Below the pieces are notes generated by a model. The model was given only the letters and a program-made list of their open reading frames with translations. It ran no database searches and was not told where the DNA came from. From Oxalobacteraceae bacterium (lineage in GTDB: Bacteria > Pseudomonadota > Gammaproteobacteria > Burkholderiales > Burkholderiaceae_D): a stretch of 47,960 bases of DNA. The position numbers and the translations under genes are program-made. Positions 35,845-45,106 of this stretch are shown in pieces; position 1 is the stretch's first letter, and each line of letters begins with the position of its first letter. Location of the stretch: NCBI GenBank assembly GCA_021768485.1, contig JAIZVZ010000028.1, forward strand, positions 1-47,960, given 5' to 3'.

Positions 35845-35904
35845 TTTTATCGGGCTTGAAACATTCTTATCGGACTTGAAACATTTTTATCGGGCTTGAA
35901 AAAA
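35845..35904. repeat. 20-bp tandem repeat, three copies, covering a gene end
   Basis: Unit TTTTTATCGGGCTTGAAACA with a variant middle copy. The third copy (from 35885) contains the stop and last codons of the minus-strand hydrolase, so the 3' end of that gene has been duplicated twice beyond its stop. Confidence 0.85.
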
Positions 35905-36723
35905 AGCCAGCAGATCGGCGCTGACCTGATTTTTCAAGGTCGTACACAGGCCGTGCGACGCGCCGCGATAGATTTTCAGCTGCGCATTCCTGATCAGTTT
36001 TGACGATTTGAGCGCGGAGTCGGCAATCGGTACGATCTGGTCGTCGTCGCCATGCAAAATCAGGGTCGGGACGTCGAATTTGTTCAGATCGTCGCTAAAA
36101 TCGGTTTCCGAAAACGCCTTGATGCAGTCGAACATGGCTTTCAGTCCGCCTTGCATGCCGAGGCGCCAGAAATCGTCGAGCACGCCTTGCGAGACCGTGG
36201 CGTCGGCGCGGTTGGCGCCGTAGAAGGCGATTGCCAGATCCTTGAAATATTGCGAGCGGTCGGCCAGCACGCCGGCCCGGAAGGCATCGAAGACCTCGAG
36301 CGGCACGGCGTCCGGGTTGGCGGCGGTCTTGAGCATCAGGGGCGTCACGGCGCCGATCAGGACGGCCTTGGCCACGCGCCCGGTGCCGTGGCGACCGATA
36401 TAGCGCGCGACCTCGCCGCCACCGGTCGAGTGGCCGACGTGGATCACATCGTGCAGGTCAAGCTGGCGCACCAGTTGCGCCAGGTCGTCGGCATAGGTAT
36501 CCATGTCGTTGCCGTGCCATGGCTGGCTTGAGCGTCCATGACCGCGGCGGTCGTGGGCGATGACGCGGTAGCCGTGCGCGGCCAGAAACAGCAACTGGTC
36601 GTCCCAGGCATCGGCGCTCAGCGGATAACCGTGGCTGAAGACCACGGCCTGGCCGTCTCCCCAATCCTTGTAGTACAGACTGATGTCGTTGGAATTTTCT
36701 TTGTCAACACAGATATATGGCAT
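35887..36723 (-). CDS. alpha/beta hydrolase, non-haem haloperoxidase type
   Basis: 278 residues. The core has [30 protein letters not shown], the nucleophile elbow [17 protein letters not shown] (S99), an Asp in [12 protein letters not shown] and a His in GASHGL, the motif set of cofactor-free chloroperoxidase/bromoperoxidase-like esterases. Start at 36723 (AGGAG seven bases upstream). Physiological role cannot be told from sequence; often in oxidative or detoxification settings. Confidence 0.9.
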   Translation of the reverse strand: MPYICVDKENSNDISLYYKDWGDGQAVVFSHGYPLSADAWDDQLLFLAAHGYRVIAHDRRGHGRSSQPWHGNDMDTYADDLAQLVRQLDLHDVIHVGHSTGGGEVARYIGRHGTGRVAKAVLIGAVTPLMLKTAANPDAVPLEVFDAFRAGVLADRSQYFKDLAIAFYGANRADATVSQGVLDDFWRLGMQGGLKAMFDCIKAFSETDFSDDLNKFDVPTLILHGDDDQIVPIADSALKSSKLIRNAQLKIYRGASHGLCTTLKNQVSADLLAFFQAR

Positions 36724-37092
36724 GACGCTTCTCCTAAGTGGTGAGGTGACGCGACAATTGAAAATGGCGGCGCTTGCCTTGTGGCCTGGCCCGGCCATGA
36801 CGGCGCCGATTCATGCCGGCTGCCCATGCCGATGGAGCCGGTGGAGCCGATGGATAGGCGCCGCTCGCTATCAGGATACAGGCAGGCCGCCCGGGGCTGT
36901 CTTGCGTTTTGCCGTGCCGGCGCCCGATTTATGCTGTATCTGTCTGGCGTGAAAATGCTTATTAATTGCAATAATATCTATGCAGTATTTTGCTAAAAAA
37001 CATGTTTACGGACGGCGCTGCGCCGATCGCCTATAATTTGTAACAAAATCTGGTTGACTGTTGTTACCTTGCCTATTTACGAGAGGTCTTGC
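36724..37092. other. divergent intergenic region between a hydrolase and a binding-protein gene
   Basis: 369 bases. The stretch 36955-37000 is A+T-rich. TATAAT at 37032-37037 is a perfect -10 for the plus-strand gene, but the best -35 (TTTACG at 37005) is 21 bases away, so the promoter is only partly convincing. No gene seen. Confidence 0.5.
37032..37037 (+). promoter_or_regulatory. -10 element before the binding-protein gene
   Basis: Perfect TATAAT, 55 bases before the ATG at 37093; no well-spaced -35. Confidence 0.4.
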
Positions 37093-38238
37093 ATGCATAT
37101 TTCGAGCAGAATGCGTATTCCAGTCCTGGCGGTCCTGGCCGCGCTGGCGGCGGGGCCCGCGGCGGCGCTGGCGCAGGAAGTGCAGATCGTCAAGATCGGT
37201 TTCAGCAGCCCCTTGACCGGGCCGCAAGCGGCTGCCGGCAAGGACAATCAGGGCGGTTTGCTGATGGCGATCGACGCCCTGAATGCGCGCGGCATGCTTG
37301 TCAAGGGCAAGAAAATCAAGTTCGAGGCCGTGATCGAAGACGATCAGGGCGATCCGCAGGCCGGTGTCAATGTGGCCCAGAAGCTCGCCGACATGCAGGT
37401 GGCCGCCATCATCGGCCCGTATAACTCGGGGGTGGCGCTGCCGGTTTCGCGCATCTATCAAAATGCCGGCATCGTCATGGGCACGGTGGCGTCGAATCCG
37501 CGCGTCACGCAGCAAGGCTATAACGTCGTGTTCCGGATCGCGGCCAGCGACAGCCAGCTCGGCAGCACCATGGCACGTTATGCGGCGCAGGAATTGAAAG
37601 TCAGGAAAGTGGCCATCATCGACGACCGCAGCGCCTATGGCGTCGGGGTGGCCGCCGAATTCGAAAAAGTGGCGAAGGCGGCCGGGGTGCAGATCACCAG
37701 CCGCGATTTCACCAACGGCAAGGCGGTCGACTTTACCGCCATTCTGACGTCGCTGCGGGCCCGGAAACCCGATGCGATTTTTTACGGCGGTTATTCGCCG
37801 CAGGGCGCGCCGCTATTGCGCCAGATGCGGCAACTGGGCGTGAATGCCTTGCTGCTTGGTAGCGATGGCATTTGCGCGCCCGAGATGGGGCGCCTGGCCG
37901 GCGACGCCATCAAGGATCAAGTCTATTGCACGCAGGGCGGGACATTGCTCGACAAAGTAAGGGCCGGAAAGCAGTTTGCGGCAGACTATCGCAAGCGCTT
38001 CGGCCGCCCGGCCGAGACTTATGCGGCCTCGTTTTACGATGGCATGATGCTGATTGCGCAAGCAATGCAGGCCGCCGATTCGGTCGATCCCAAAGTCTAC
38101 CGGGCTGCGCTGGAAAAAATCACGTACAAAGGGGTGGCGGCGACGCTGGCCTTCGATGCCAACCATGATTTGCTGCAGTCGCCGGTGACGGTGTTTCGCT
38201 TCCGCGACGGCGTGCCGCAGGCGCTGAGCAATTATTGA
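37093..38238 (+). CDS. branched-chain amino acid-type ABC transporter binding protein
   Basis: 381 residues. Signal peptide at 1-28 (basic start, PVLAVLAALAAGPAAALA). Mature part is of the LivJ/LivK type: VKIGFSSPLTGPQAAAGKDNQGG, DDQGDPQAGVNVAQKLAD, IIGPYNSGVALPVSRIYQ, FYDGMMLIAQAMQAA. It would bind Leu, Ile, Val or a similar compound in the periplasm. No permease or ATPase genes follow, so it is an orphan binding protein. The start at 37093 has GAGAGG seven bases before. Confidence 0.92.
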   Translation: MHISSRMRIPVLAVLAALAAGPAAALAQEVQIVKIGFSSPLTGPQAAAGKDNQGGLLMAIDALNARGMLVKGKKIKFEAVIEDDQGDPQAGVNVAQKLADMQVAAIIGPYNSGVALPVSRIYQNAGIVMGTVASNPRVTQQGYNVVFRIAASDSQLGSTMARYAAQELKVRKVAIIDDRSAYGVGVAAEFEKVAKAAGVQITSRDFTNGKAVDFTAILTSLRARKPDAIFYGGYSPQGAPLLRQMRQLGVNALLLGSDGICAPEMGRLAGDAIKDQVYCTQGGTLLDKVRAGKQFAADYRKRFGRPAETYAASFYDGMMLIAQAMQAADSVDPKVYRAALEKITYKGVAATLAFDANHDLLQSPVTVFRFRDGVPQALSNY

Positions 38239-38545
38239 GCGCATGCCTTATCGTATGCCTTATCGCGTGCATTATCGCGTGCCTTTTGGCGCTCCGGGGC
38301 CGGCCCGGCGCACCGGCCTCGGCTGCGCCGGTGTCATGCATGTCACGGCTATATGTCACGGTTTTGTTTCACCGCCACATTCCGCTGTTACATTCTTTTA
38401 CCCAAACTTACCAAAGGCTTGCTGCTGACGCGGTATCGGCGCTTGCCCATCCTGTAGAATGGAGCGCATCTTCTCTCTTGCAGGTAAGATAGCGCTTCGG
38501 GCCGCGCCGTCGGGCGGTCCTTCCATATTCACCTGGAGCAGTACT
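38239..38545. other. intergenic region with 12-bp repeats
   Basis: 307 bases between the binding-protein gene and prc. Begins with degenerate 12-bp repeats (38241-38285). A 6-bp hairpin near 38310-38333 is not followed by Ts. No clear promoter for prc recognised. Confidence 0.5.
38241..38285. repeat. degenerate 12-bp tandem repeat
   Basis: Unit GYRTGCCTTATC, close to four copies (GCATGCCTTATC, GTATGCCTTATC, GCGTGCATTATC, GCGTGCCTTTTG), directly after the stop of the binding-protein gene. Confidence 0.75.
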
Positions 38546-40825
38546 ATGCAAAAAAAATTAATCGTCGTTGCTTTGGCATTTTTGATGGGGCAGTGGGCAT
38601 CGGCCGCGCCAACGCCGGCGAGCGCCGCCTCGGCTGCCGCTTCGGGCACTGCCTCTGGCACCGCCTCGAGCACTGCCGCGGGCACCGCTCCAGTTCCGCT
38701 GCTGATGGTGCAGCCGACTGCCGAGCAACCGCAGGCAGCGCGCTTTGCGGCCGGCCTGTTGACCAAATATCACTACAAGGCGATGCCGCTCGACGATGCG
38801 ATGTCGCAAAAGATTTTCGACCGCTACCTGAAGTCGCTCGATCCCGAAAAAATCTTTTTCACGCAAGCCGATATCGATAATTTCGGTCCGGCCCGCAATA
38901 CGCTCGACGATGCGATCAAAAATGGCGATCTGCATGTGCCGTTTGCCATGTTCAATATGTATTTGCAGCGCTCGCGCGAACGCATGGCGCAGTCGCGCGA
39001 CATACTTAAGAGCAAATTCAATTTTACGCAAAACGAAACTTACCAGTTCGACCGTGAAACGGCGCCCTGGGCCAAGAACGATGCCGAGCTCAGCGATCTC
39101 TGGCGCCGTCGCGTCAAGAACGATTTCCTGCGCCTGAAGCTGGCCGGCAAGGACGACAAGAGCATCCGCGAAACGCTCGACAAGCGCTACAGCAATTATC
39201 TGACGCGGACCGACAAGCTCAATAATGAAGACGCCTTCGATATCTTCATGAATGCCTATGCGATGTCGATCGAGCCACACACCAATTACATGGGGCCGCG
39301 GGCGTCGGAAAATTTCGATATTTCGATGCGCCTGTCGCTCGAAGGCATCGGTGCCGTCCTGCAGACCAAGGACGATTACACCCTGGTGCGCGAAATCGTG
39401 CCCGGCAGCCCGGCAGCGCTGTCCGGCAAGCTGCAGGTCGGCGACCGCATCGTCGGCATCGGCCAGGGCCGCGACGGCGCCATCACCGAAGTGCTCGGCT
39501 GGCGCATCGACGATGTCGTGCGCATGATCCGTGGTAACAAGGACACCGTGGTGCGCCTCGATATCTTGCCGGCCGACGCCAATGCCGACGGCAAGCATAC
39601 GCTGGTATCGCTGGTGCGCCAGAAAATCAGCATGGAAGAACAATCGGCCAAGAAGTCCATCATGGAAGTCAAGGATGGCGGCGTGGTGCGCCGCGTCGGC
39701 GTGATTACCCTGCCGGGCTTTTATCAGGATTTCGATGCGCGCGCCAAAGGCGATGCCGATTTCAAGAGCGCCACCCGCGATGTCGAGCGTCTGCTCGGCG
39801 AGCTCAAGAAAGCCAAGGTCGATACGGTGCTGATCGACTTGCGCAATAACGGCGGCGGCGCCCTGACCGAAGCGGTCGAATTGACGGGCCTGTTCATCGG
39901 CTCCGGTCCGGTGGTGCAGCAGCGCAATGCGCAAGGCAAGGTCGCGGTCGAAAGCGACAGCCGTCGCAGTCCCGTCTGGGACGGCCCGCTCGGGGTCTTG
40001 ATCAATCGCGGTTCGGCCTCGGCGTCCGAGATTTTTGCGGCAGCGATCCAGGATTACGGTCGCGGCCTGATCATCGGCGAACCAAGCTTCGGCAAGGGGA
40101 CGGTGCAGCAGGTGATCAATTTCGACCGCATCGCGCAAACTCCCAAGCCGATTTTCGGCGAACTGAAAATGACGGTGGCGCAGTTTTTCCGTATCAACGG
40201 CGGCACCACGCAGCTGCGCGGCGTCACGCCCGATATCGCGTTTCCGAGTGCCGCCGATGCCAAGCTGTTTGGCGAGTCGAGCTATGACAACGCCTTGCCG
40301 TGGACCTCGATTGTGGCCACCTATTATGCGCCTGCCGGCGACTTGAAGGACATGCTGCCGGTGCTGCAGATGCGCCACGAGGCGCGCGTTGCCAAGGATG
40401 CCGACTTCCGCTTCTTGCAGGACGATATCGTCGAACTGCGCAAGACGCGGCTCGAAACCACGGTCTCGCTCAATGAAGTCGAACGGCGCAAGCAACTCGA
40501 TATCCAGGAAGCGCGTGCCAAATTGCGCAAGCAGCATCTGGAACCGGCGCCTGTGGTGGCCAAGGCCGCTGACGGCAAGAGCAAACCGGCGGCCGCCGAC
40601 AAGGATGCGCTCGGCGATATTTCGACGCGCGACGATGGCCTGCAATTTAACGAGCGCAGCCTGAAAGAGCAGCTGGCGGCTGAAAAAGCGCAAAAAAATG
40701 AAAAAGACATTTTCCTCAATGAGGCCGTGCAAATTCTCGGTGATGAAGTCGGGGTCTTGAAAACCGATCTGCGCCTGGCGGCGCGCGTCCTGCCGCAAGC
40801 CGCTTCAGTCAAGGCGGCGCAGTAA
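38546..40825 (+). CDS. prc: tail-specific protease Prc (S41A peptidase)
   Basis: 759 residues. Signal peptide 1-21 or so, followed by an Ala/Ser/Thr-rich stretch (to about 55). Then an N-terminal Prc domain, a PDZ domain at about 255-340 (VREIVPGSPAALSGKLQVGDRIVGIGQG in part), and the catalytic domain: Ser-Lys dyad S492 in GSASASE and K517 in SFGKGTVQQ. The C-terminal region has the DUF3340-like part with ERRKQLDIQEARAKLRKQ. Periplasmic enzyme that trims or degrades proteins with exposed C-termini. GGAG before ATG 38546. Chromosomal housekeeping gene. Confidence 0.95.
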   Translation: MQKKLIVVALAFLMGQWASAAPTPASAASAAASGTASGTASSTAAGTAPVPLLMVQPTAEQPQAARFAAGLLTKYHYKAMPLDDAMSQKIFDRYLKSLDPEKIFFTQADIDNFGPARNTLDDAIKNGDLHVPFAMFNMYLQRSRERMAQSRDILKSKFNFTQNETYQFDRETAPWAKNDAELSDLWRRRVKNDFLRLKLAGKDDKSIRETLDKRYSNYLTRTDKLNNEDAFDIFMNAYAMSIEPHTNYMGPRASENFDISMRLSLEGIGAVLQTKDDYTLVREIVPGSPAALSGKLQVGDRIVGIGQGRDGAITEVLGWRIDDVVRMIRGNKDTVVRLDILPADANADGKHTLVSLVRQKISMEEQSAKKSIMEVKDGGVVRRVGVITLPGFYQDFDARAKGDADFKSATRDVERLLGELKKAKVDTVLIDLRNNGGGALTEAVELTGLFIGSGPVVQQRNAQGKVAVESDSRRSPVWDGPLGVLINRGSASASEIFAAAIQDYGRGLIIGEPSFGKGTVQQVINFDRIAQTPKPIFGELKMTVAQFFRINGGTTQLRGVTPDIAFPSAADAKLFGESSYDNALPWTSIVATYYAPAGDLKDMLPVLQMRHEARVAKDADFRFLQDDIVELRKTRLETTVSLNEVERRKQLDIQEARAKLRKQHLEPAPVVAKAADGKSKPAAADKDALGDISTRDDGLQFNERSLKEQLAAEKAQKNEKDIFLNEAVQILGDEVGVLKTDLRLAARVLPQAASVKAAQ

Positions 40826-40849
40826 ATCGCGGCCGGCGACCGTATGCAA

Positions 40850-40888
40850 ACCCGCAGCGGGAAAAGCTTTCTGCTGCGGGTATTTTTC
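40850..40888 (+). terminator. rho-independent terminator of prc
   Basis: 9-bp perfect stem ACCCGCAGC / GCTGCGGGT (40850-40858 with 40873-40881), 14-base loop, followed by ATTTTTC. Confidence 0.88.
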
Positions 40889-41067
40889 TAATCAGCGATG
40901 GCATTTAGATGGGATTTAGATGGCATTTAATCGGCTATTGTTATTGAACTAATTTTTATGCCGTTTTACACTACGTCTTTCAATTGCGTGGATCGGGGAC
41001 CGTTGCCTGGCGGCGGTGTTCATACCAGGGCATTGGCTGTTTTCTTGCCTTAGTCTGATTATTTTCT

Positions 41068-41496
41068 ATGTCAAATAGCGATGCACAATGGCGCCAGATT
41101 GTCAGAGTATTGTCAACGGACTTGCTGGCCGTCGATGAGGCGCAGTGCATCGTGCTTGCCGGCCGCTTCTGGCACCGCATCGTCGACAAATTTTCCCCGC
41201 TGATCGGGGCCGCCAGCGTCAACGTATTGTTGGTGCGCAGCATACAATTAAATATCCCTCTTTTTCCTTTTTTGGCCGGCATCGCCCTGGTTCCTGTTTC
41301 GACTCACGCCCTGTCCGAATTGGAAAAGGCATTCGTGCAGCAACCGAGAAACGAGGTAATGGCAGCTAATTTTGCAATAATGCAACAATTTTTTGCATTG
41401 CTTGCCGGCCTCATCGGTGATCGCCTGTGCGGTCAATTATTGCATTCCACTTTTCCCGATCATGACGCGGACGATGCCGCGCAGGAGATAAATTAA
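41068..41496 (+). CDS. unknown protein co-translated with a KaiC-like ATPase
   Basis: 142 residues, not recognised. Mostly helical: AQWRQIVRVLSTDLLAVDEAQCIVLAGRFWHRIVDKF in part, then RSIQLNIPLFPFLAGIALVPVSTHALSELEKAF in part. Some hydrophobicity but no clear membrane segment. Its stop overlaps the start of the KaiC-like gene by one base (TAATG), so the two are translationally coupled and probably work together. Weak ribosome site. Confidence 0.7.
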   Translation: MSNSDAQWRQIVRVLSTDLLAVDEAQCIVLAGRFWHRIVDKFSPLIGAASVNVLLVRSIQLNIPLFPFLAGIALVPVSTHALSELEKAFVQQPRNEVMAANFAIMQQFFALLAGLIGDRLCGQLLHSTFPDHDADDAAQEIN

Positions 41497-42950
41497 TGAC
41501 TGATAAAATCAAGCTGAATCTTTTGCAGACCGGGATTCCCGGCCTTGATGTCGTGCTCGGCGGTGGCTTGCCCGAATTGTCGTTCAATATACTCGGCGGC
41601 ACGCCCGGCAGCGGCAAGACGACCATGGCGCAGCAGTTGATGTTTTCGCTGGCAAATCCTGGGCGGCGCGCGCTATTTTTTACTGCCCTGGGCGAATTGC
41701 CGATCAAGATGCTGCGCTATCAGCAACAGTTTTCTTTTTTTGATTTCGACAAGATCGGCGACTCGGTCAAGTTCATCAATCTGGTGCCGGAACTCGAAGA
41801 CGGCAATCTCGATAAAGTGCTGGAAAATATTGTCGATGAAGTGCGCACTTATGCCCCGTCGCTGGTGTTCATCGATTCATTCCGCTCAGTCATCAATGCC
41901 GCCAGCGACGATTCGCGCGGTTTGTCGGTGTTGCAGCAATTCGTCCAGCGTCTGGCCTTGCAAATGACGGGCTGGAATGCGACGACATTTTTGATCGGCG
42001 AATACCAGATGCTCGAGGTCAAGGAAAATCCCTTGTTCACGATTGCCGACGGTATTTTGTGGCTGTCGCAAGATGTCAATCGCAATGCCATGGTGCGCAA
42101 GATCCAGGTCGTGAAAATGCGCGGCCAGGCGCAGGCGCCGGGCTTGCATACCTTTCGCATCAGCGGCGATGGGGTCGAGATATTTCCGCGCCGGCTGGCG
42201 CCGGCCGTTGTGCCGGTTGCCGGCGAGCCCACGCTTTTGCCACGGCTTGGTACCGGCGTGGCCGAACTCGATGCCATGCTTGGCGGCGGCTTGCCTGCCG
42301 GTTATTCCATGCTCTTGAGCGGTCCTTCGGGATCGGGCAAGACGCGCCTGGCCCATGCCTTTCTGGCCGAGGGCGTGCGCGTGGGCGAGGCCGGCGTGAT
42401 CGTCACCTTTGAAAGAACGGCCGGGCAAAATCCGGGGCGCATGCTGGCGGCGCTCGAACGCAGCGGCATGGTCGGCATTGTCGGCCTGCGCACGCTCGAT
42501 CTGTCGTTCGACGAAACACTGTATCAAATCGTCGACATGATCGGCCGCATGCAGGCCAAGCGCGTCGTGTTCGATTCGATGTCGGCCTTCGAACTGGCGC
42601 TGGCACCGCAATTTCGCGACGATTTCCGCGAATCGCTATACCGGATGCTCAACATTCTGGCCGAGCAGGGCGTCACCGTCGTCCTGACCAGCGAGCTTGA
42701 AGACCGTTATCAGGAATTGCATTTTTCTTCTTACGGCAATGCGTTTCTGGCCGATGCCATCGTCATGCAGCGTTACGTCGAAGTGGCTGGCCGCCTGGAA
42801 ACCATCATCAGCGTGGTCAAGGTGCGCGACAGCGCGCATAGCCGCGATTTGCGCCTGATGCGCCTCACCCAGGATGAGATCGTCATCGGCAGCGCGCCGT
42901 TCGAATATACGGGCATTCTGTCGGGCCAGCCGCGCAAGATGGAACAATAG
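41496..42950 (+). CDS. KaiC-like two-domain ATPase
   Basis: 484 residues with two RecA-type domains. Walker A motifs are at 34-43 (GGTPGSGKTT) and 275-284 (SGPSGSGKTR); Walker B-like strands are SLVFIDSF and RVVFDSM. Each domain begins with a TGIPGLDVVLGGGLP / TGVAELDAMLGGGLP motif, as in KaiC and related RadA-type ATPases. No kaiA or kaiB neighbour, so it is not a cyanobacterial-type clock protein by context; such ATPases often serve signalling. The KaiC Ser/Thr autophosphorylation pair was not identified. Converges with a histidine kinase gene. Confidence 0.9.
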   Translation: MTDKIKLNLLQTGIPGLDVVLGGGLPELSFNILGGTPGSGKTTMAQQLMFSLANPGRRALFFTALGELPIKMLRYQQQFSFFDFDKIGDSVKFINLVPELEDGNLDKVLENIVDEVRTYAPSLVFIDSFRSVINAASDDSRGLSVLQQFVQRLALQMTGWNATTFLIGEYQMLEVKENPLFTIADGILWLSQDVNRNAMVRKIQVVKMRGQAQAPGLHTFRISGDGVEIFPRRLAPAVVPVAGEPTLLPRLGTGVAELDAMLGGGLPAGYSMLLSGPSGSGKTRLAHAFLAEGVRVGEAGVIVTFERTAGQNPGRMLAALERSGMVGIVGLRTLDLSFDETLYQIVDMIGRMQAKRVVFDSMSAFELALAPQFRDDFRESLYRMLNILAEQGVTVVLTSELEDRYQELHFSSYGNAFLADAIVMQRYVEVAGRLETIISVVKVRDSAHSRDLRLMRLTQDEIVIGSAPFEYTGILSGQPRKMEQ

Positions 42951-43070
42951 GCGCAAATATTAAGCGAAAAAAATCCTGAATGACAAGCGGCCCTGAAGTC
43001 GGCGGCGTGCGCCGGCCCATTGGCTCGTCCGTCTATTTGTTCATGGCGCCAGTGCTGCGCTAGTCCTTGT

Positions 43071-43964
43071 TTACTCGGCAATGCCATCGTCGGTGTTGCG
43101 GTAACAAGACTCCCTGACCGGAACCGAGATCGACAAAGTGGTACCGTTGGTGGGCGTGCTGTCGATGATCAGCTGGCCGCCGAAGGCATGCAAGCGTTCG
43201 CGGATGCCTGCCAGGCCAAATGATTTATGCTTTTTGATATCGGCCGCGCCGATGCCGATGCCGTCGTCGCTGATATCCATGAAGAAATGCCGGTGGTCGG
43301 CACTGAAGCCGAGGCTGACCTCGACGGTGCTGGCGCGCGCGTGCTGGGCAATATTGTTCAGCGATTCCTGTAATATCCGAAAGATGGCCAGCGTCTGCTC
43401 GTCGCTGAAAATCTGTTCATTCTCGGGGCTGCGATGGTGGAGCCGGTAAGCCAGTCCTGTCACACGCGAAAATTCGTCGAGTTGCCAGTTGATCGCCGCC
43501 TGCAGGCCCAGTTCGAGGATGAAGGGGCGCAGATTGTTAATGATGGCCTTGACCGATTTGATGGTCAGATCGATATTGTTCAGGGCGATGCACGTGTGCT
43601 TGTGCAGGCGCGGGTGGCTATGGCGCGTACGTTCTTGCAACCGCGAAATATCGAGGCGTAGCGCCAGCAAATTCTGTCCCAACTCGTCATGGATATCGCG
43701 CGCAATCCGTTTGCGCTCGTCTTCCTTGATTTGCGCCTGATGTTCGATCAATTCACTGAGCTGTTTTTGCGATTGCCGCAATGCTTCCTCGACCTGTTGG
43801 CGGGCCAGGATTTGCGCCACCAGTGCTTCATTGACCTGGGTCTGCTCGGCCGTGCGCTGGCATACGCGGCGTTCGATTTGACGATTTGTGCTGGAAAGTA
43901 AAACGCCGACGTCCATGGCATATTCGGCATTTCCCCAGCGTTCTTGGGATTTGTTCTTTTCCAT
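43071..43964 (-). CDS. NarL-type sensor histidine kinase (HisKA_3)
   Basis: 297 residues. No membrane segment or classical input domain; the first 80 residues contain a coiled coil (about 37-80). The phosphoacceptor is in KRIARDIHDELGQNLLALRLDI (H92), followed by a HATPase_c domain with QESLNNIAQHA (N box) and ISDDGIGIG / SFGLAGIRERL (G boxes). A cytoplasmic kinase; its response regulator is not in the window. It faces the KaiC-like gene, and may receive signals from it. Confidence 0.92.
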   Translation of the reverse strand: MEKNKSQERWGNAEYAMDVGVLLSSTNRQIERRVCQRTAEQTQVNEALVAQILARQQVEEALRQSQKQLSELIEHQAQIKEDERKRIARDIHDELGQNLLALRLDISRLQERTRHSHPRLHKHTCIALNNIDLTIKSVKAIINNLRPFILELGLQAAINWQLDEFSRVTGLAYRLHHRSPENEQIFSDEQTLAIFRILQESLNNIAQHARASTVEVSLGFSADHRHFFMDISDDGIGIGAADIKKHKSFGLAGIRERLHAFGGQLIIDSTPTNGTTLSISVPVRESCYRNTDDGIAE

Positions 43965-44258
43965 TTGTGGCGCCCATGGCAGCAGAAAATTAGACCGCAG
44001 AAATTAAACTGAACCACTTGATCTGTTGCAAGGCACAATGCAGACAATATCAAAAGGACCTGGCTAGCTTGAATATAGCGTATCTATTTCTGAATAGTCG
44101 GTGCAAGGACGTCTGTTTGATATAGCGCAAAATATAGTGAGATTTTTGAAGAACGATTTTTTGCCGAGCGCTGGTCCGCATCAAGAGGGCTTTCAATAAG
44201 GGCTTTCAAGAAGGGCTTTTTGCGTCGACAGGGCCGCGCCGCTTGGCTCTAGCCGCCT
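43965..44258. other. intergenic region with 13-bp repeats
   Basis: 294 bases between the kinase start and the end of the ABC ATPase gene. Relatively A+T-rich from 43980 to 44160, probably the kinase promoter region. Three 13-bp repeats at 44186-44224. Confidence 0.55.
44186..44224. repeat. 13-bp tandem repeat, three copies
   Basis: AGGGCTTTCAATA, AGGGCTTTCAAGA and AGGGCTTTTTGCG, just downstream of the ABC transporter ATPase gene (minus strand). Confidence 0.8.
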
Positions 44259-45050
44259 TTATTCTGCGCCGGCAATCATCAATTCGGCATCGCTGTGGCG
44301 TTGCTGCTCCTGCATCACCAATTCGCCGACTTCGCGTTTCAGGCGGTTGAATTCGGGCGCGCTGGGGTCGCGCGGCCGCGGCAAGTCAATTGCGACATCG
44401 CGCTTGACGGTGCCGGGCCGGTAAGTCATGACGATGGTGCGGTCGGCCAGATAGATCGATTCCTCGATGCTGTGGGTAACGAAGACGATGGTGGTGCCGA
44501 ACTGCTTCCAGATCTTCAATAATTCATCTTGCAGGTTTCTGCGGGTGAGGGCATCGAGCGCGCCGAACGGCTCGTCCATCAGCATGATCGGCGAGTCGAG
44601 CGCCAGCACGCGCGCGATGGCCACGCGCTGCCGCATGCCGCCCGATAAATCTTTCGGATAGCGCTGGCGAAAATCTTGCAGCTTGAGCATATTGAGCAAG
44701 AAGCCGACGCGTTCGTCGATCTCGGCCTTATTGCGGCCGGCAATTTCAAGCCCGAAAGCGATATTGCGTTCGATCGTCATCCAGGGAAACAAGGCATATT
44801 CCTGAAATACCATGCCGCGCTCGGGCCCCGGGCCGCTGACCGGCTTGCCACCGGCCAGGATGCGGCCCGAAGTCGGCCGGATAAAGCCGGCCAGGGCGTT
44901 CAGTAGCGTCGACTTGCCGCAGCCGGACGGTCCCAGCAGGCAAATGAATTCGCCACTGGCAATTTCCAGATTGATGTCCGAGAGCGCGATGACGTTTTCC
45001 TTGTCGCCGGCAAAAATCTGATTGACTGCTTCGATCGTAATTGTCGTCAT
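44259..45050 (-). CDS. ABC transporter ATPase (sulfonate/nitrate/taurine type)
   Basis: 263 residues. Walker A GPSGCGKST at about 40, Q-loop in GMVFQEYALFPWM, signature LSGGMRQRVAIAR, Walker B IMLMDEPFGALD, and H-loop in VFVTHSIEE. Close to SsuB/TauB/NrtD. Third gene of a minus-strand importer operon with a binding protein and a permease. Confidence 0.93.
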   Translation of the reverse strand: MTTITIEAVNQIFAGDKENVIALSDINLEIASGEFICLLGPSGCGKSTLLNALAGFIRPTSGRILAGGKPVSGPGPERGMVFQEYALFPWMTIERNIAFGLEIAGRNKAEIDERVGFLLNMLKLQDFRQRYPKDLSGGMRQRVAIARVLALDSPIMLMDEPFGALDALTRRNLQDELLKIWKQFGTTIVFVTHSIEESIYLADRTIVMTYRPGTVKRDVAIDLPRPRDPSAPEFNRLKREVGELVMQEQQRHSDAELMIAGAE

Positions 45051-45106
45051 GCAATATTCCTCTCATGCCAAAAGGGAGGGGCGCCGCCGTCGCGCGAACC
45101 ATGGCC

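Noticed and set aside
35845-35904. CRISPR array or transposon ends
   Set aside because: Copies of 20 bases without spacers, derived from a gene end; no transposase.
38558-40798. 746-codon frame opposite prc
   Set aside because: Composition is that of an antisense shadow (rich in His, Arg, Ala); Prc with its catalytic dyad is on the plus strand.
41496-42950. True circadian KaiC
   Set aside because: No kaiA or kaiB, and the phosphorylation pair was not found; only KaiC-like is supported.
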